38,577 nt of DNA. It comes from Pseudomonadota bacterium. GTDB lineage: Bacteria; Pseudomonadota; Gammaproteobacteria; Steroidobacterales; Steroidobacteraceae. The DNA lies in the NCBI GenBank assembly GCA_021792555.1, contig JAJYUL010000034.1, forward strand, positions 1 to 38,577, given 5' to 3'. The notes beneath the pieces were generated by a model. The model had not been told where the DNA came from. It worked only from the letters and a program-made list of their open reading frames with translations, and did no database searches. Position 1 is the stretch's first letter; every line of letters starts with the position of its first letter. Both the position numbers and the translations under genes were made by a program. This document shows, piece by piece, positions 17,711 through 25,302 of this stretch.

Positions 17711-18253
17711 TCAGCGGCGCATGAAGCGCCGATAGGCGCCGATCCAGTTCCGAGCAATCGCACGCCGCGCCACCGCCAGCGTGATCCGGCCACGGCAGAC
17801 CAGGTGATTGAGTCGATTCTCGAGCCGATCCTTGCGGTACGAGCCCCACCCGCCCGCGACGTGATGCGGCTCGGGCCAGAGATTGCGTGGCGAGGCCGGC
17901 GATCCACCGAGTTCGAGCGGCACGAGGTGATCCTCCTCGTAGTCGCGCAGCCACCTGTCCCGATAGCCGTACTGCCGAATCTGTTCGCGTTTGAGACGCT
18001 CGGTGTAAGACTCGGGCGGCCGGACGGTGCGCGTCCAGCCGCGCACGCAGATGGTCGAATAGATATCGCGCTGCGTCACCGCAGGATTGAGCGCACCAGG
18101 CGTACGGGACGGGTCCGGCAGTGCGGCGGTCACTGGGAACGTCCGGCGATCATCGTGCCCATGGTGCCAGTTGTGCCAGTGGTGCCAGCGCGCGGAGGCT
18201 GTCGCAGGGAGCAGCGCCAGGGCCAACAATATGATGGGGACGGTCCGTCTCAT
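17711..18253 (-). CDS. Secreted HNH-fold family protein
   Basis: A 180-residue exported protein. The ATG at 18253 starts a signal peptide (MRRTVPIILLALALLPATASA), which supports this start over the longer frame to 18310. A His-rich linker (WHHWHNWHHGHDD) follows. The conserved C-terminal region contains TPGALNPAVTQ, STICVRGWTRTVRPPESYT, then YEEDHLVPLELGG and NLWPEPHH, an arrangement like the HNH nuclease motif (Asp-His, Asn, His). Proteins of this type are common and usually annotated as hypothetical or HNH endonuclease. Extracellular or periplasmic nuclease activity is plausible but unproven. No immunity or secretion partner is adjacent, so a role as effector is not supported. Confidence 0.82.
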   Translation of the reverse strand: MRRTVPIILLALALLPATASARWHHWHNWHHGHDDRRTFPVTAALPDPSRTPGALNPAVTQRDIYSTICVRGWTRTVRPPESYTERLKREQIRQYGYRDRWLRDYEEDHLVPLELGGSPASPRNLWPEPHHVAGGWGSYRKDRLENRLNHLVCRGRITLAVARRAIARNWIGAYRRFMRR

Positions 18254-18511
18254 GTGCGAACGATACTCCAGGTAAAACAAGCGCGAGGCGCATGAAGCGC
18301 AGTGTGCCAAATTCCTCGGTCACCGGAATGCCCACGCATCCGAGGCCTGCCGGGGGGCTTGCAGAAGGCGAAGCACCGGACCGAAGAGCCCGCAGATTTC
18401 GACCTGTAGGCAGACCCAGACGGGACTCACCCCCGATCCCTTGCCACCCCAATGCGGCGGCTCATCTCGGCGGCCACGCGAACACGCCGGCTGCGCGATG
18501 GCCGGCCGACG

Positions 18512-19384
18512 CTATGCCAGTGCTCGCTTCAGCAGCACCAGCTGTCGGGCCCATGCTTTCTCTGCCTGAACAGGGTCATAGACCCTTGAATCGGGCACGC
18601 ACCAGCCGTGCAGGGTGCCGCGGTAGACCTTGATCTCAGCCTCGAGATGCGCTCTGCGGAATGCCTCGCGCAGGATGGTCTTGGCCTGAGGTTGCTTCTC
18701 ATCGTCGCTCGCCGCGATGGCCATGAGGTATTGCGCCTTGATGTGCGGGATGAGCAGGTGCGGGCTGTCCGGCCTGTCCGTGACCAGCCCGGCGCCGTGA
18801 AAGGTCGCGCCGGCGCCAATGCGATCGGGGAAGGCCGCGGCGGTACGCAGGGTGAAGGGTCCGCCCATGCAGTAGCCGGTGCTCGCCATCTTGCGCGCCT
18901 TGCTGACGGCGGCTCGATCGTCGAGCCAGGGCACGAAGGCGCGCGCATCGGTGACGGTCTTCTCGGGCGTCAACGAGTCCATCAGACGCATCAGCTCCCT
19001 GCGCGTCGCCGGGTCATTGAAGTCGGGGTGCGGCGGTGCGGTCGGCGCCCGCTTGATTCGATAGAACGGATTGACGACCAGCACGGCATAGCCTGAACCG
19101 GCCAGCCGGTCGGCCATGGCCTGAAACGTCGGCCGCAGCCCGAAGATGTCGGGCCACATGAGCACACCCGGATGAGCTCCCGTCTTCGGATGAGTGAAGT
19201 AGGCATCGCAGATTCCATCCGGCGTGCGGATGTCGACGGATGAGCCGGTGATCGCCCCGGCGTCCGCCACCGCAGGCAGCAGCGATACGAGGCCCGCGCC
19301 GGCCACCAGGGCCCCGAACTGCCGGCGCGACAACCTGGCGGAGCGCGCATAGTTCATCGTGTCGAAGTCGTCTTGGTCGCACAT
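18512..19384 (-). CDS. Dienelactone hydrolase-family protein, Tat-exported
   Basis: A 290-residue alpha/beta hydrolase. The N-terminus has a twin-arginine signal (LSRRQFGALVAGAG at residues 18-31), so the folded enzyme is probably exported. The catalytic triad of the dienelactone hydrolase family is visible: nucleophile C172 in GYCMGG, D227 in AASDDE, H259 in GTLHGW. ATG 19384 is preferred for its good ribosome binding site (AAGGGGGAG), although MNYARS at residue 10 is possible. It begins 36 bases after the stop of the MHS-type transporter on the same strand, so the two probably form an operon for uptake and hydrolysis of a carboxylic acid or lactone. The true substrate is unknown. Confidence 0.9.
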   Translation of the reverse strand: MCDQDDFDTMNYARSARLSRRQFGALVAGAGLVSLLPAVADAGAITGSSVDIRTPDGICDAYFTHPKTGAHPGVLMWPDIFGLRPTFQAMADRLAGSGYAVLVVNPFYRIKRAPTAPPHPDFNDPATRRELMRLMDSLTPEKTVTDARAFVPWLDDRAAVSKARKMASTGYCMGGPFTLRTAAAFPDRIGAGATFHGAGLVTDRPDSPHLLIPHIKAQYLMAIAASDDEKQPQAKTILREAFRRAHLEAEIKVYRGTLHGWCVPDSRVYDPVQAEKAWARQLVLLKRALA

Positions 19385-19420
19385 CGGCTCCCCCTTGGCT
19401 CCAACCTAACGACGGCATCT

Positions 19421-20776
19421 TCAATATTCGACTGCACGCCCGTGACCGGCCGCGGCCGCCGCCTTCGCGCGCAGGCGAACCGGTGCCGTCTCCGGATACA
19501 GCATGTACGCAATCTGCCCGATCAGGGTAAACCCGATCAGGTACCACGCGGGGGCGACGGCACTTCCCGTGACGTGAATGATCCACGTGACCACGAGCTG
19601 GGTCGTTCCACCGAAGATCGCGACGGAAAGGGCATACACGGTGCCGAAGCCGCCGCTGCGGATTCTCGGCGGCAGCGACTCGATGAATGCCGCGAAGAAC
19701 GAGCCCATGCGCAACGAAATTGCGGCATTCAGGATGACCATGGACCAAATCAACGCCGTGGCCGAGCGCGCCTCGACGACCCAGACGAACGCGGGGTATA
19801 TGCCGAGCAGAAACGCAAGATTTCCCCATACGTTGATCGGCTTGCGTCCATAGCGGTCCGAGAGACGGCCGCCGATCAGGATGCAGGGGATCTCCACGCT
19901 GTATCCGGCGAGACTCGCGAGGAATCCGGCGCGTGCCGGAAGGTGCAACGTCGTCTGCGCGTACGTGGCGATGTACACAAAAATATAGGTGCCGACGGTG
20001 CCCGCTGCGATCGCCATCAAGCCAAATGCCATCGCTCGCCAGTGCGTGCGCGCCAGCTGCAGACGTCCGGGCTGCTCCCCAGCCGGCGATGACCGGTCGG
20101 CCGCCTGCGAGTAGTGCGCGTCCTCGGCGTGCAGCGTCTCTGCAAGATGCCGGCGCAGCCAGTATCCGCACGGCACAATCGCCGCCCCAATCAGAAAAGC
20201 GATACGCCAACCGTAGTCCTCGAACGCCACGGGCGAGAGGAGCGCCGCGAGCACGGTCCCGACGAGGCTTCCCAGGACCAGCGCGACGGCCTGGCTCACG
20301 CCCTGCCATGAGACGATCTCGGCGCGTCGGTCCGGCGGTGCGGCCTCGACCAGAAATGCGCTGTTCGCTCCGACCTCTCCGCCCAGCGAAAAGCCCTGCA
20401 GCAGACGCGCAATCACCGCCAGCATGGGCGCGGCAATGCCGATCGCGGCATATGAGGGTATGCACGCCAGCGCGACCATGGCGATGCCGATCATTGACAG
20501 GCTCACGACCATCGCCGGCCGGCGGCCCACCCTGTCGGCATAGGCACCGAGCACGATGGCGCCCAACGGCCGGGTGAGAAACCCAACCCCGAACGTTGCC
20601 AACGACAGCATCAGGCTGACGTAGGAACTGGCTACCGGGAAGAATGTCCGACCGATCTGTACGGCAAAGAGCCCGAAGATGAAGAAATCGTAGAACTCAA
20701 GGGCATTACCGACGGTCGCGGCGATGATCGCGCGCGGCCGCGCCCCAGCCTGCCCGTCGTACGTCTCTGCGGCCAT
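19421..20776 (-). CDS. MHS-family (metabolite:H+ symporter) MFS transporter
   Basis: A 451-residue 12-helix transporter of the MHS branch (relatives of ProP, ShiA, KgtP and citrate permeases). Family marks are GNALEFYDFFIFG in helix 1, motif A as GAYADRVGRRP, LLQGFSLGGEVGANSAFLVE in helix 4, and the second-half motif GRLSDRYGRKP. It would import a small organic acid or betaine with protons. ATG 20776 gives MAAETYDGQAG as a short cytoplasmic lead. The dienelactone hydrolase gene follows 36 bases downstream, suggesting that the transported compound is an aromatic-derived acid or lactone; this is inference from context. Confidence 0.93.
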   Translation of the reverse strand: MAAETYDGQAGARPRAIIAATVGNALEFYDFFIFGLFAVQIGRTFFPVASSYVSLMLSLATFGVGFLTRPLGAIVLGAYADRVGRRPAMVVSLSMIGIAMVALACIPSYAAIGIAAPMLAVIARLLQGFSLGGEVGANSAFLVEAAPPDRRAEIVSWQGVSQAVALVLGSLVGTVLAALLSPVAFEDYGWRIAFLIGAAIVPCGYWLRRHLAETLHAEDAHYSQAADRSSPAGEQPGRLQLARTHWRAMAFGLMAIAAGTVGTYIFVYIATYAQTTLHLPARAGFLASLAGYSVEIPCILIGGRLSDRYGRKPINVWGNLAFLLGIYPAFVWVVEARSATALIWSMVILNAAISLRMGSFFAAFIESLPPRIRSGGFGTVYALSVAIFGGTTQLVVTWIIHVTGSAVAPAWYLIGFTLIGQIAYMLYPETAPVRLRAKAAAAAGHGRAVEY

Positions 20777-21478
20777 CTGCCCATTCGCCAGGAATCTACG
20801 GATGAGCTTACGCTCGGTGTTCGCGGCCGCGCAACATCAGAAATTAGCGCCGTACGCCGCACTCCCATGCATCGACGCCACATGTCCACGGCCGCATGAT
20901 GTGCCGTGCGGTCTGCGGGCCGCGGCACAACGCTGTCGATTCAAGCAGTATCTCCGCCCACGCGAGTTCGCGCTTGAGCGAATACGCCTCAGCACCTCCC
21001 GATCGGCTTCACGCGCGCGGTACGCACGGCAACAGGCGTCGAACCGTTCTGTTATCTGATTCTCGAGGCGCGACTCACGCCGGCCGTCCTTGCCTGCTGG
21101 GGCCGGGTGGGTTCGGTTGGCCCGCCGTCAGGCTCGCTGACGATCAGGTTCAGAGTGCCTGTGCAGGCGCTTGCGAGGGCAAACGCCAGGTCGGCGAAGA
21201 TTCGCAGGGTCGAGGCATGCTCTGCGGCCGCGTGCGGCGAATGATCCGGCTGATGTGCACCGCCTCGCGCCGGACAGCCCACCGGGCATCTTGATCGCGG
21301 CGCTGCGCTCGCCGGTCCCGTCCGGCTGCTTCACCTGTGCGGCACCGATCAGGCCATGGTTCTCGCACACCGCATGCCCGGGGAGCGCCAGCTTCGCAGT
21401 CGCGCCGGCACTCCTTCAATACCGCTTTGCCTCAGGGTCCGTCGTGGCGGCCAGACCGCCGAGTACCCTGCGGGCACG
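20777..21478. other. Gene-poor stretch, nothing identified
   Basis: About 700 bases upstream of the MHS transporter and downstream of the serine hydrolase, which are on the same strand. Several overlapping open frames exist on both strands, as expected in GC-rich DNA, but none has a convincing ribosome binding site or known motif. No repeat or terminator was recognised. Confidence 0.45.
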
Positions 21479-23035
21479 TCAGCGCGGCGTCCCGCCGCGC
21501 CCTGCCGTCCGCTCGTAATGGTTGCGCATCTGCGCGAACTTCAGCTCGCTCGGCTTGCCGTGTGCATCGACATCGAAGGTTACGTATGCCTTGCCGTAGA
21601 AGCGGTACCGCCACCGGACCCGGAAGGTCTCGTCGTGCCACGCTTGCAGATCACCCGTGAACATCGGGTCTCCCATCTTCAGCACCAGATGGCCCGCGCG
21701 CTCAGATACGCGCGCCGTTCCGTAGAACCTGTCGGAATAGCGCCCCACATACGCCGCGAGCGGCAACGGCGGTTTCGCTCCGCGCACGCGTGTGGCCGCA
21801 AGTTTCCGCGCCTCGGCCTTGGCCTTTGCTCTCTCTTTCTGCGTGAGGACGTACATCCTGCGGCTCACGTCGTCGTGCGCGATTCCGAGATACGTCTGCA
21901 GTATGTGGAACATGACGCCTTCCGGCGCCCAATTGCTGTCCATGTTGGAGAGCACTACGACGCCCACATGCTCTGCCGGAAGCACCGCCAGCGCCGCAGA
22001 CATTCCATCGATGTTGCCGGCATGCCAGATCAGCTTGTGGCCACCGTACTCCTCGAGAATGAATCCGAGCCCGTAGGAAAAGAACCGTCCCTTGGGCGTC
22101 AGCGCCCGCAGCAGCTGGCCGACGTCCGTGTCCCTCTGGATGGGCTCCTGCGGCGTTTCCATTGCGCGAAGGACCGCCGCCGGCACGATGGTGCGGCCAT
22201 CGTAGCGGCCGCCGGCAAGCAGCATGAGCAGCCAGCGATTCAAATCCGCAACGCTCGAATTGATGGCGCCTACCGGAGCGAACACATCCATGTTGTGCTT
22301 CCAGTAGCGCCGGATCACGCGGACTTTTCCGCCCACCTCGCCATGCGGCGCCGCAACGTCCGTTACACCCTTGAGGGCCGCCTCGCTCGTGACGGTGCGG
22401 GTCATCTGCAAGGGCGTCAACAGATGCTTCGTGACAAAGCGGTTCCAGCTCATGCCGCTCAGCCGCGGGATGACTTGCGCCGCCACGAGGTACATCGTGT
22501 TGTTGTAGCAGAAGTGCGCCCGGAAGCCGTAGCGGGCTTTCTGATAGCGCAGCCTCTCGATGACGCTTCGCACCGTGTCATCGGCCATGTACCACATGGT
22601 GCTCGGGTCGCAATAACCCGTCCGGTGTGAAAGCAGATCGCGCAGTGTCGTCTCCTGCGTCACATAGGCGCTGCCGAGACGGAACTGTGGCACGTATCTG
22701 ATGATCCGGTCGTTCCACCGCAACCTGTGCTGCGCCACCAGCAGACCGAGCGAGGCGGCCGTGAAAGCCTTTGTGTTCGAGCCGATGCTGAAGAGCGTAT
22801 CGGCATCGACGCGCGCCTTCTTGCCGAGCTCCCGCACGCCGTAACCGCGCGCCAGGATCACCTTCCCCCCCTGGACGATGCCGACGGCGAGCCCGGGGAC
22901 CTTCCACAGGGTCATCGCCCGATGCACGTACGCGCTGAGGCCGGCGGGCGGCGCCGGCGTCGCCTGCGCGGCAGCCCCCTGGCACAGACCGGTCAATGCC
23001 GATGCCACGGCCACGCACGATGTGCTTATTCTCAT
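21479..23035 (-). CDS. Secreted serine hydrolase, beta-lactamase class C/esterase family
   Basis: A 518-residue exported hydrolase of the beta-lactamase family (PF00144) with an extra C-terminal domain. The ATG at 23035 gives a signal peptide (MRISTSCVAVASALTG, likely cleavage after AQA) and is preceded by a GGAGGG ribosome binding site; the frame is open to 23080 without support. Active-site marks are S86-x-x-K89 (SIGSNTK), Y177-N-N (CYNN) and HAG in WHAGNIDG in place of the KTG of true class C beta-lactamases, as in esterases and D-aminopeptidases of this fold. After about residue 400 a smaller domain resembling DUF3471 follows (YVGRYSDRFYGTARV, then WRYRFYGKAYVTF). Natural substrate is unknown; peptidase or esterase is more likely than antibiotic resistance. 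Confidence 0.9.
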   Translation of the reverse strand: MRISTSCVAVASALTGLCQGAAAQATPAPPAGLSAYVHRAMTLWKVPGLAVGIVQGGKVILARGYGVRELGKKARVDADTLFSIGSNTKAFTAASLGLLVAQHRLRWNDRIIRYVPQFRLGSAYVTQETTLRDLLSHRTGYCDPSTMWYMADDTVRSVIERLRYQKARYGFRAHFCYNNTMYLVAAQVIPRLSGMSWNRFVTKHLLTPLQMTRTVTSEAALKGVTDVAAPHGEVGGKVRVIRRYWKHNMDVFAPVGAINSSVADLNRWLLMLLAGGRYDGRTIVPAAVLRAMETPQEPIQRDTDVGQLLRALTPKGRFFSYGLGFILEEYGGHKLIWHAGNIDGMSAALAVLPAEHVGVVVLSNMDSNWAPEGVMFHILQTYLGIAHDDVSRRMYVLTQKERAKAKAEARKLAATRVRGAKPPLPLAAYVGRYSDRFYGTARVSERAGHLVLKMGDPMFTGDLQAWHDETFRVRWRYRFYGKAYVTFDVDAHGKPSELKFAQMRNHYERTAGRGGTPR

Positions 23036-23157
23036 CAGACCCTCCGCAAGTCGCCCCAGACGGCGGGTCGGATGGCCCACCGCACACGGATAAAATCCAG
23101 CGCTTCAGGGATCGAATGGCTTTGAATTCTTGCTATTTTCTCTCGGCCATTTTTTGA

Positions 23158-23203
23158 TGGTCGGAGCGCCGAGATTTGAACTCGGGCCCCCTTGCACCCC
23201 ATG
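23158..23203 (+). repeat. Orphan att copy of tRNA-Pro 3' end
   Basis: Matches 25135-25180 in 45 of 46 positions (C at 23187 instead of A). It cannot form a tRNA because the D-arm and the 5' acceptor strand are absent. A short T-run precedes both copies. Confidence 0.85.
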
Positions 23204-23318
23204 GAAGTTCAGCCTGAAATGACATGAACGTCCATGAGACCAAACGTAGCCTACAACACTGATTTTACGCGGGCGGGCTCTTTCAATCCACTGCATCGCC
23301 TTGTACCCAATCTCAGGC

Positions 23319-23339
23319 AAGTGGTACAAAAGTGGTACA
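23319..23339 (+). repeat. Tandem AAGTGGTACA repeats, 11-bp period
   Basis: AAGTGGTACA occurs at 23319-23328 and 23330-23339. Direct repeats of about one helical turn beside an attachment site are typical of integrase arm-type binding sites. The function is inferred from position only. Confidence 0.45.
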
Positions 23340-23354
23340 GAAAGTAAGGCTCAG

Positions 23355-23372
23355 GCCGCTCATCCAAGCGGC
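23355..23372 (-). terminator. Hairpin after the antitoxin gene, possible weak terminator
   Basis: GCCGCT and AGCGGC pair around a six-base loop, just downstream of the antitoxin stop. On the minus strand no clean T-run follows (CTGAGCCTTACTTTC), whereas TTTT follows on the plus strand, so termination of the toxin-antitoxin transcript here is uncertain. Confidence 0.3.
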
Positions 23373-23380
23373 TTTTCCGA

Positions 23381-23695
23381 TCAGGCCGGGTGCAACGAGA
23401 TCCTCAGATGGAGGGCCTGCAGGACTTTCAGCACCGTTCCGAGACTTGGATTCCCATCCTTCGACAGGGCCTTGTAGAGCCCCTCGCGCGTGAGCCCCGT
23501 GTCCTTCGCAAGCTGCATCATGCCGCGAGCGCGCGCCACCGTTCCAAGAGCCTGCGCAATGAAGGCCGGATCGTCGGGCGCCTCCTCCAGGCACGCCTGC
23601 AGGTAGGCCGCCATGTCCTCCTCGGACTTGAGATAATCGGCGCTGTCGTAGCGTGTGAAAGTCTCTTTCACCCGTCTTGGTCGCTTGGTTGCCAT
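23381..23695 (-). CDS. Antitoxin of HigBA/HI1420-like module
   Basis: A 104-residue helix-turn-helix antitoxin of the 'addiction module antidote' type (HI1420-like, TIGR02684). The N-terminus contains ETFTRYDSADYLKSEEDMAAYL, typical of the family. The C-terminal half has a helix-turn-helix (MMQLAKDTGLTREGLYKAL, then NPSLGTVLKVLQAL). It should bind and neutralise the toxin encoded four bases upstream and repress the shared promoter through the palindrome at 24001-24024. The order toxin then antitoxin is that of higBA, the reverse of most type II modules. Such modules stabilise mobile elements, which fits its place inside the tRNA-Pro element. Confidence 0.92.
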   Translation of the reverse strand: MATKRPRRVKETFTRYDSADYLKSEEDMAAYLQACLEEAPDDPAFIAQALGTVARARGMMQLAKDTGLTREGLYKALSKDGNPSLGTVLKVLQALHLRISLHPA

Positions 23696-23698
23696 ATT

Positions 23699-23995
23699 TC
23701 AGCCCTTCCAGTTCTTTGCAATCTCGACGGCGCGACGGATATCGGCATCTTGAGTCCGCTTGTCTCCACCGCAGCAGAGCAGGACAACGGTCTTACCGCG
23801 CTGCTGGTAGTACACGCGATAACCGGGTCCGTAGTCGATCCGCAGTTCACTGACGCCGGACTGGGTCGGTTTCACATCGCCCGGGTTGCCCATCGCCAGC
23901 CGATCGATTCGCGCCTGAACACGAGCGCGCGCCTGCCGGTCCTTGAGCCCTGAAAGCCAGTCGTCGAACGCCTGCGATTTCAGGACCGTGAACAT
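23699..23995 (-). CDS. RelE/ParE-superfamily toxin (HigB/HI1419-like)
   Basis: A 98-residue toxin of the HI1419-like group (TIGR02683), expected to be a ribosome-dependent mRNA interferase. Family features are FDDWLSGLKDRQARARVQARIDR at the N-terminus, VSELRIDYGPGYRVYYQ in the middle strands, and LLCCGGDKRTQDADIRRA near the end, where Lys and Arg residues contribute to RNA cleavage in relatives. The ATG at 23995 is only six bases after a good -10 hexamer, so the message is probably leaderless and no Shine-Dalgarno sequence is seen. The antitoxin gene follows after three bases. Together they form an addiction module inside the small tRNA-Pro element. Confidence 0.92.
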   Translation of the reverse strand: MFTVLKSQAFDDWLSGLKDRQARARVQARIDRLAMGNPGDVKPTQSGVSELRIDYGPGYRVYYQQRGKTVVLLCCGGDKRTQDADIRRAVEIAKNWKG

Positions 23996-24000
23996 GAGCC

Positions 24001-24024
24001 GAGTGTAAACTATAGTTTACGCTC
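24001..24024. promoter_or_regulatory. Palindromic operator of the toxin-antitoxin module
   Basis: A perfect 16-bp palindrome GTAAACTATAGTTTAC at 24005-24020 extends to 24 bp (GAG and CTC outer arms) with one mismatched pair. It lies within the promoter spacer of the toxin gene, the expected site for autorepression by the toxin-antitoxin complex. Confidence 0.75.
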
Positions 24025-24030
24025 GGTCAA
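24002..24030 (-). promoter_or_regulatory. Promoter of the toxin-antitoxin operon
   Basis: On the minus strand TTGACC (24030-24025) and TACACT (24007-24002) are separated by exactly 17 bases. The start codon lies six bases beyond the -10 element, so transcription should begin at or next to the A of the ATG. The spacer is filled by the palindromic operator. Confidence 0.7.
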
Positions 24031-24318
24031 CTCGCTTTGTGCCGCCGAGGGACTCAAAAGGCGCGCCGCCGTAGGCGATGGGTGAATCCGCTGCTCGACG
24101 GATCCTGCCGCCAAGCGCTGCCGCCATGACAATAGTGCCAGCGACAGCCAATTGAGCAAGCGGCAAAGCTCGGACGCGATGGTGCGTAAAGGCCGGGAGG
24201 GTCGGATGACGAGGTGCCTGGAGTCCTGCCGGATCGCATGTCCCGCTGCGGCAAGCGCCTCGGCCAGTTGCACGACGGGCACGTCCGGCGCGATAACGAT
24301 GAGCAGCCCGGCACTCAC
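24010..24318 (-). CDS. Hypothetical protein (102 aa)
   Basis: Not recognised. The first half (GLLIVIAPDVPVVQLAEALAA, then RHLVIRPSRPLR) has the alternating strand-helix-strand look of a small folded domain; the second half is rich in Leu, Ser, Gln and Arg and less convincing. The start is a GTG overlapping the stop of the preceding gene (GTGA at 24318-24315), suggesting translational coupling. The stop codon at 24010-24012 lies inside the operator palindrome of the downstream toxin-antitoxin promoter. It belongs to the cargo of the tRNA-Pro element. A decayed reading frame cannot be excluded. Confidence 0.45.
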   Translation of the reverse strand: MSAGLLIVIAPDVPVVQLAEALAAAGHAIRQDSRHLVIRPSRPLRTIASELCRLLNWLSLALLSWRQRLAAGSVEQRIHPSPTAARLLSPSAAQSELTERKL

Positions 24319-24977
24319 GGCCGCACCTGCTGCTGCGAGTCGAGAACGGCACGAGTGGTCCAGTATCGCGCTGAGCTATCCGGCACCCCTGTCTCGATTC
24401 GGAAGCCGCTGCGCGCGTAGACGTGGATCTTTGCTCGGGCTGGCAAATGGACGCATCCTTGGGCTACCTTGTCTTGCTGAGCCTCTAAGGCCGCGTTTAT
24501 TTGCGCACCGGTTGATATGGTCGCTTCGGCTTTGCGCCGGACGCGGTGCCAGATTCGTTCGTACTCCGCTCGCGTCGGGCAGGCGAACCAGGTATTTAAA
24601 ATGTGCGCGGGCCTGCCCGGAGCCTGCGGCGCTTGGCTGGGCCTGCCCGTGGTCTTCTGGCGTTGGGCACGCAGCCGTATAGCGGCTTGTCGCGACAGAG
24701 CCGCATCGTTGAGCGCAAAGTCGGCGCGCTGTAACGCGGGGCAGCCGTGGAAGCAGTGGACCACACTCCATGCGAAGCTCTGTGCCGCCAGCCAAACGCA
24801 GTGAGAGGCGCCGCCGACGGTCTTAGATGGATGCTTCGTGCAGTTGTCCGACTGCGCTTGGAGAAACAGACCTGCCCGCGCCGTCGCTTGACGAGCAGTC
24901 GTTGGCGGGAGCCACGAAGCTGGCGGCTTTGTGCAGCCGGCGAGTGTACAGAGCAGCAGCAGGATTCTGCCGGTCAT
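24315..24977 (-). CDS. Putative lipoprotein, hypothetical (220 aa)
   Basis: Not recognised as a known family. The N-terminus MTGRILLLLCTLAGC has a basic residue, a hydrophobic core and a lipobox (LAGC, Cys15), so it may be a lipoprotein. The middle part is rich in Cys, Ala and Gln (residues 45-90), and the C-terminal part (ACPTRAEYERIWHRVRRKAE, then GCVHLPARAKIHV) looks like ordinary folded protein. A weak purine stretch (GAGAGAG) precedes the ATG. It overlaps the next gene by GTGA, so the two are probably one transcript. Codon use is less GC-biased than in the neighbouring translation operon, in keeping with acquisition. It is the first gene next to tRNA-Pro in the element, where an integrase would normally sit. 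Confidence 0.5.
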   Translation of the reverse strand: MTGRILLLLCTLAGCTKPPASWLPPTTARQATARAGLFLQAQSDNCTKHPSKTVGGASHCVWLAAQSFAWSVVHCFHGCPALQRADFALNDAALSRQAAIRLRAQRQKTTGRPSQAPQAPGRPAHILNTWFACPTRAEYERIWHRVRRKAEATISTGAQINAALEAQQDKVAQGCVHLPARAKIHVYARSGFRIETGVPDSSARYWTTRAVLDSQQQVRP

Positions 24978-25134
24978 GCTGTCGCTCTCTCTGACGCAGG
25001 AGCGGATTGTACGCCACGGGAATATCCGGCTGGGACGGCATAGCGCGGCGCATTGAGGCTGTCGGGGGTGTATGGCTTGAGAGATTGGCCACGTCCTTGG
25101 TCACACTCAATTCCCTAGATGCTCTTTTTTTTAG

Positions 25135-25211
25135 TGGTCGGAGCGCCGAGATTTGAACTCGGGACCCCTTGCACCCCATGCAAGTGCGCTACCAGACTGC
25201 GCCACGCTCCG
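25135..25211 (-). tRNA. tRNA-Pro (GGG)
   Basis: A 77-base cloverleaf with encoded CCA. The acceptor stem is CGGAGCG/CGCTCCG, the anticodon stem CTTGC/GCAAG, and the loop ATGGGGT gives anticodon GGG. The T-arm is CCGAG-TTCAAAT-CTCGG. It follows the MerR-like gene of the ihfA operon, a place known in pseudomonads, and its 3' part is the attachment site of the 2-kb element on its left. Confidence 0.95.
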
Positions 25212-25302
25212 ACGAGAGACTTTTTTCTTCTGACCGACACGAGCGGGGATCTCTCGTGCGAACGGCAATGATACCCCGAATCCCGCCTCGAGCGGGAGGG
25301 GA

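Larger units (their letters stand above)
23158..25180. mobile_element. Small tRNA-Pro-borne integrated element (remnant)
   Basis: The segment is bounded by a 46-bp direct repeat with one mismatch: 23158-23203 and 25135-25180. The right copy is the 3' part of tRNA-Pro, from the anticodon loop to CCA; the left copy is an orphan piece. This is the arrangement left by a tyrosine-recombinase element that integrated at the tRNA 3' end. Inside lie, all on the minus strand, a lipoprotein-like gene, a 102-aa gene, and a toxin-antitoxin pair. No integrase gene is present, so this is a decayed or non-autonomous element of about 2 kb. Two 10-bp AAGTGGTACA repeats spaced by 11 bp near the left end look like integrase arm sites. 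Confidence 0.72.

Noticed and set aside
23105-23329. Minus-strand frame through the orphan att copy
   Set aside because: Its middle is translated tRNA sequence (GVQGGPSSNLGAP), a known artefact at tRNA attachment sites.
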